Source: PALSA-894 sp034669145
GTDB taxonomy: Bacteria > Pseudomonadota > Alphaproteobacteria > Rhizobiales > Xanthobacteraceae
Assembly (NCBI GenBank): GCA_034669145.1
Contig: JAXDNY010000137.1
Span: 1 to 25,307 of the forward strand
Direction of reading: 5' to 3'
DNA length: 25,307 nt
This document shows positions 23,012 through 25,307 of the stretch, piece by piece; the first letter of the stretch is position 1, and each line of letters opens with the position of its first letter. Below the pieces are notes generated by a model that was given only the letters and a program-made list of their open reading frames with translations, was not told the DNA's origin and did no database searches. The position numbers and the translations under genes were made by a program.

Positions 23012-23947
23012 TCAATACCCCAGCGCGAGGTCGACTTCTTCCAGCAGCGGTCCCCCGGCTTCGATACTTCGGATATTCGCGACCATTTCGGTGACGAGCT
23101 GGGCGACGGTGGGCCGCCGCGCCACATGCGGCATCACGGTCACCTTGGGATGCAGCCAAAGCGGGCTCTCCGGCGGCAGCGGCTCGGGCCACAATGCGTC
23201 CAAGGCGGCGTAAGACAGCTGGCCGGAATCGAGCGCGGCGATCAGATCCTTGTCCACTACATGCTTGCCGCGTCCGACGTTCACCAGCATGGCGCCTCTC
23301 GGCGTCATGGCAAACGTGCGCGCGCAGAAGATGCCTTCGGTTTCCGCTGTCAGCCGCAACAGGCAGACCGCGATGTCGGTCTGATTGAGAAACGGCTCGA
23401 GCTGATCCGGCCCGTGGAAAATCGGGACCTCTTCCGTCCGCCGTGGCGAGCGAACCCACGCCGAGACCGGAAAGCCGAGCGACTTGAGGATCAGGGCCGG
23501 CGCCTTCGCCATCATGCCGAAGCCGAGAAAACCGACGCGCCTATGCTCGGGCCGGGCGATCGGCACCCTGAGCCATTCGCGCCTGGCCTGCGCCGCCTGA
23601 TAGCCAGGCATGTCGCGATGCAAGCGCAGCACGTGCATGACGACATACTCGGTCATCATCGGATCGCCGCCCGGCGGCTCGACTTTGCCAAGCGGGACCT
23701 TCGGCAGTTTTGGATGCTTGACGATGTCGTCCACGCCGGCCGCGCGGCTGAACATGGCTTTCAAGTTCGGGAACGCCGGGAGCACGTTGAAATCCGGATG
23801 CATGAAGGCGAGGTATTCGATGTCCTTCACATCGCCCGCATCGGGCCAGATGCGGATGGGCAGCTCAGGGATTTGCGCCTTGAACGTGTCGCGCCATTCC
23901 TTCGCATTGCCGATGCGTTTGTCGAGCTCGATGATGAGTAGCGCCAT
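23012..23947 (-). CDS. D-2-hydroxyacid dehydrogenase (glyoxylate/hydroxypyruvate reductase A-like)
   Basis: A 311-residue protein of the D-isomer-specific 2-hydroxyacid dehydrogenase family, close to GhrA. The NAD(P)-binding region is VGFLGFGMMAKAPA (138-151), where the last glycine of GxGxxG is replaced by A147. Catalytic residues are in their usual places: R226 in LVNVGRGKHV, E255 in DALWPEPLP and H274 in VMPHVARRP. The family reduces glyoxylate or hydroxypyruvate to the D-2-hydroxyacid. It converges on the secreted cyclase gene (17 nt between stops) and lies 60 nt after the SDR at 24008 on the same strand. Confidence 0.9.
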   Translation of the reverse strand: MALLIIELDKRIGNAKEWRDTFKAQIPELPIRIWPDAGDVKDIEYLAFMHPDFNVLPAFPNLKAMFSRAAGVDDIVKHPKLPKVPLGKVEPPGGDPMMTEYVVMHVLRLHRDMPGYQAAQARREWLRVPIARPEHRRVGFLGFGMMAKAPALILKSLGFPVSAWVRSPRRTEEVPIFHGPDQLEPFLNQTDIAVCLLRLTAETEGIFCARTFAMTPRGAMLVNVGRGKHVVDKDLIAALDSGQLSYAALDALWPEPLPPESPLWLHPKVTVMPHVARRPTVAQLVTEMVANIRSIEAGGPLLEEVDLALGY

Positions 23948-24007
23948 ACGTCCTCCAGAGCGGCTTCTCGGGCTGGTTTAGGCCAAGACAATTTATCAAG
24001 GAAAGGC

Positions 24008-24748
24008 TTAGCCCGGCGGCGTCCAGTTGAGGAATTTCTTGACGCGATAATTATAGAGCGTGCCGGTTTCGGTGTAGCCCGGCAAGCAGAGGTCGAGGAT
24101 CTTCTCGGCGCAATTCTCCGGCGTATCGAGCGTCATCGGGTCCTCGCCCGGCATCGCGGTCGCGCGCATGCGGGTGCGGATCGGGCCGGGGTTGAAGATG
24201 TTGACGCGCAGCTTCGTGGTCGCGGTCTCGGCCGCGTAGATGCGCGCCATCAGTTCGACCGCGGCTTTCGACACCGAGTAGGGCCCCCAGTAGGCCATCG
24301 GCGTCCACGCCGCGCCCGAGGTGAGAAACACCGCGCGCCCGGCATCGGACTTCTGCAGCAGCGGATCGAGCGAACGGATCAGGCGATAATTGGCGGTGAC
24401 GTTCACCGCCATCACGTTGTCGAACACCTGCGGCTCGACGTGGCTCATCGGCGACAGCGCGCCGAGCAGGCCGGCGTTCGCCACCAGCACGTCGAGCTTG
24501 CCGTAGCGTTCGTTGAGCGAGGCGCCGAGCCGGTCGATGCCCTCGTAGTCCTTCAGGTCGAGCGGCACGAGGGTCGCCGAGCCGCCCGCAGCGTTGATGG
24601 CATCGTCGAGTTCTTCCAGGCCCCCGACCGTGCGCGCGACCGCGACGACGTGCGCGCCGGCTTTCGCGAGCGCGAGCGCAGTCGCGTGCCCGATGCCGCG
24701 CGAGGCACCGGTGATCAGCGCGATGCGGTCGGCGAGGGGAAGGGGCAT
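24008..24748 (-). CDS. Short-chain dehydrogenase/reductase
   Basis: A 246-residue classical SDR with TGASRGIG (13-20), NAG (91-93), N116, S144, Y157 and K161 (GPYSVSKAAVELMAR). The Arg at ART (38-40) suggests NADP(H). It resembles the YciK-like SDRs found just after purF in many Hyphomicrobiales, which fits its place downstream of purF here. The true substrate is not known. The palindromic repeat between purF and this gene lies immediately upstream of its ATG 24748, so it may depend on its own promoter or on read-through from purF. Confidence 0.92.
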   Translation of the reverse strand: MPLPLADRIALITGASRGIGHATALALAKAGAHVVAVARTVGGLEELDDAINAAGGSATLVPLDLKDYEGIDRLGASLNERYGKLDVLVANAGLLGALSPMSHVEPQVFDNVMAVNVTANYRLIRSLDPLLQKSDAGRAVFLTSGAAWTPMAYWGPYSVSKAAVELMARIYAAETATTKLRVNIFNPGPIRTRMRATAMPGEDPMTLDTPENCAEKILDLCLPGYTETGTLYNYRVKKFLNWTPPG

Positions 24749-24771
24749 TCGTTACTCCGTCATTCCGGGGA

Positions 24772-24819
24772 CCGTGCCATAAGCGCGTTTACGCGCGTCT
24801 TCGACGCGCTATGGCACGG
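24772..24819. repeat. Palindromic intergenic element, copy 2
   Basis: Arms CCGTGCCATA (24772-24781) and TATGGCACGG (24810-24819) enclose two smaller hairpins (GCGCG/CGCGC and CGCG/CGCG around TCTTCGA). The inner sequence follows the pattern of copy 1 at 6168-6217, with G/C swaps that keep pairing. It sits between purF and the SDR. Confidence 0.7.
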
Positions 24820-24901
24820 GAGCCCGGAATCCATAACCACGATCCGAGCGATCATGAAAGGTTGGGGTTATGGGTCCCGGGCTCGCCGCGGAGCCTGTCA
24901 T

Positions 24902-24925
24902 CGGGCCGGCCTTTGGCCGGACCCG
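24902..24925 (-). terminator. Hairpin downstream of purF
   Basis: CGGGCCGGCC and GGCCGGACCCG pair as a 10-bp stem with one bulged A and a TTT loop, about 32 nt beyond the purF stop codon on the minus strand. No U tract follows, so termination is only likely, not certain. Confidence 0.45.
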
Positions 24926-24956
24926 TTGGCGGCGCTCCGGGACGACGCGGGAGGGT

Positions 24957-25307
24957 TCAACTCGCCTCGGCCAGCAGCGAGAGTTGCCGCGGCGAGTGGT
25001 CGCGCGCGTTGCGGTCGGTGAGGGGGGTCGGATATTCGCCGGTGAAGCAGTGATCGGTGAATTGCGGCCGCTCCGGGTCGCGCCGCTCAAAGCCCATCGA
25101 GCGGTAGATGCCCTCGACCGACAGGAACGCGAGCGAATCCGCGCCGATGAAACGGCGCATCTCTTCGACGGTGTGCGTCGCGGCGAGCAGCTTATCCCGC
25201 TCCGGCGTGTCGATGCCGTAATAGTCCGGGTGGGTGATCGGCGGCGAGGCGATGCGGAAGTGCACTTCCTTCGCGCCCGCGTCGCGCATCATCTGCACGA
25301 TCTTGGT
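24957..25307 (-). CDS. purF: Amidophosphoribosyltransferase, C-terminal part
   Basis: The last 116 residues of PurF; the gene continues beyond the right edge. The enzyme makes phosphoribosylamine from PRPP and glutamine, the first step of purine synthesis. The visible part is highly characteristic: AGAKEVHFRIASPPITHPDY, YGIDTPERDKLLAATHTVEE, FIGADSLAFLSVEGIYRSMG and QFTDHCFTGEYPT near the end. The final SPRQLSLLAEAS is a normal alphaproteobacterial PurF tail. The catalytic amidotransferase and PRPP sites lie outside the window. Confidence 0.95.
   Translation of the reverse strand, partial: TKIVQMMRDAGAKEVHFRIASPPITHPDYYGIDTPERDKLLAATHTVEEMRRFIGADSLAFLSVEGIYRSMGFERRDPERPQFTDHCFTGEYPTPLTDRNARDHSPRQLSLLAEAS

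Noticed and set aside
1..25307. CRISPR arrays, tRNA or rRNA genes
   Set aside because: No regularly spaced direct repeats and no tRNA-like T-loop/anticodon patterns were noticed on either strand; a scan by eye can miss a single tRNA.

Overview
The window looks like chromosomal DNA of a high-GC alphaproteobacterium of the Hyphomicrobiales, most likely near Bradyrhizobium, Rhodopseudomonas or a Xanthobacteraceae relative. The basis is the high GC with a strong third-position G/C preference, the MAPEG–RsmB-like–guaA order, the TPR–lipoprotein–der order, the purF–SDR order, two DUF1127 proteins, a Bug-type (TTT) solute receptor, and palindromic intergenic repeats of the kind common in that group. 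No database search was run; species-level placement is inference.

Left part (1–6100): the 3' end of a MAPEG membrane protein, an RsmB-like rRNA m5C methyltransferase and guaA. A TIR-domain protein fused to a P-loop kinase-like domain follows guaA at only 4 nt. Then come a TenA-type aminopyrimidine hydrolase, a Lin0512-family protein and an ArsC/YffB-like protein. Middle part (6236–10456): a catabolic-looking accessory cluster of two SDRs, one with the whole catalytic tetrad substituted, a metal-dependent cyclase-fold hydrolase, a Bug receptor, and then an NnrU-like membrane protein. From 10610 a tight cell-envelope/housekeeping group follows: TPR membrane protein, lipoprotein, and der (EngA).

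The most remarkable segment is 13197–17629. A 4.4-kb insert lies between two diverged copies of the last 192 nt of der. It carries a two-gene minus-strand operon. The first gene encodes a 1351-residue protein with an N-terminal XRE helix-turn-helix, a PD-(D/E)XK (Mrr-like) nuclease, a STAND-like P-loop NTPase and a long helical C-terminal region. The second, one nucleotide downstream, encodes a 54-residue single-span membrane protein. A 33-bp near-perfect palindrome covers the putative promoter and start codon of the big gene, which suggests autoregulation by the HTH domain and perhaps a leaderless mRNA. The architecture resembles Avs/STAND anti-phage nucleases but adds a DNA-binding domain and a small membrane partner. 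Together with the TIR–kinase gene after guaA, the window holds two candidate defence loci, each placed at the 3' end of an essential GTPase or GMP-synthesis gene.

Right part (17944–25307): a Cj0069-like ATP-grasp-type protein; a superoxide dismutase–rhodanese fusion lying between two DUF1127 small proteins; a LysR regulator; a secreted cyclase-family protein; a D-2-hydroxyacid dehydrogenase; an SDR; and the 3' end of purF. Intergenic DNA carries at least three palindromic elements. Two of them (6168–6217 and 24772–24819) share a backbone with compensatory base changes. No tRNA, rRNA, CRISPR array, integrase or transposase was seen.
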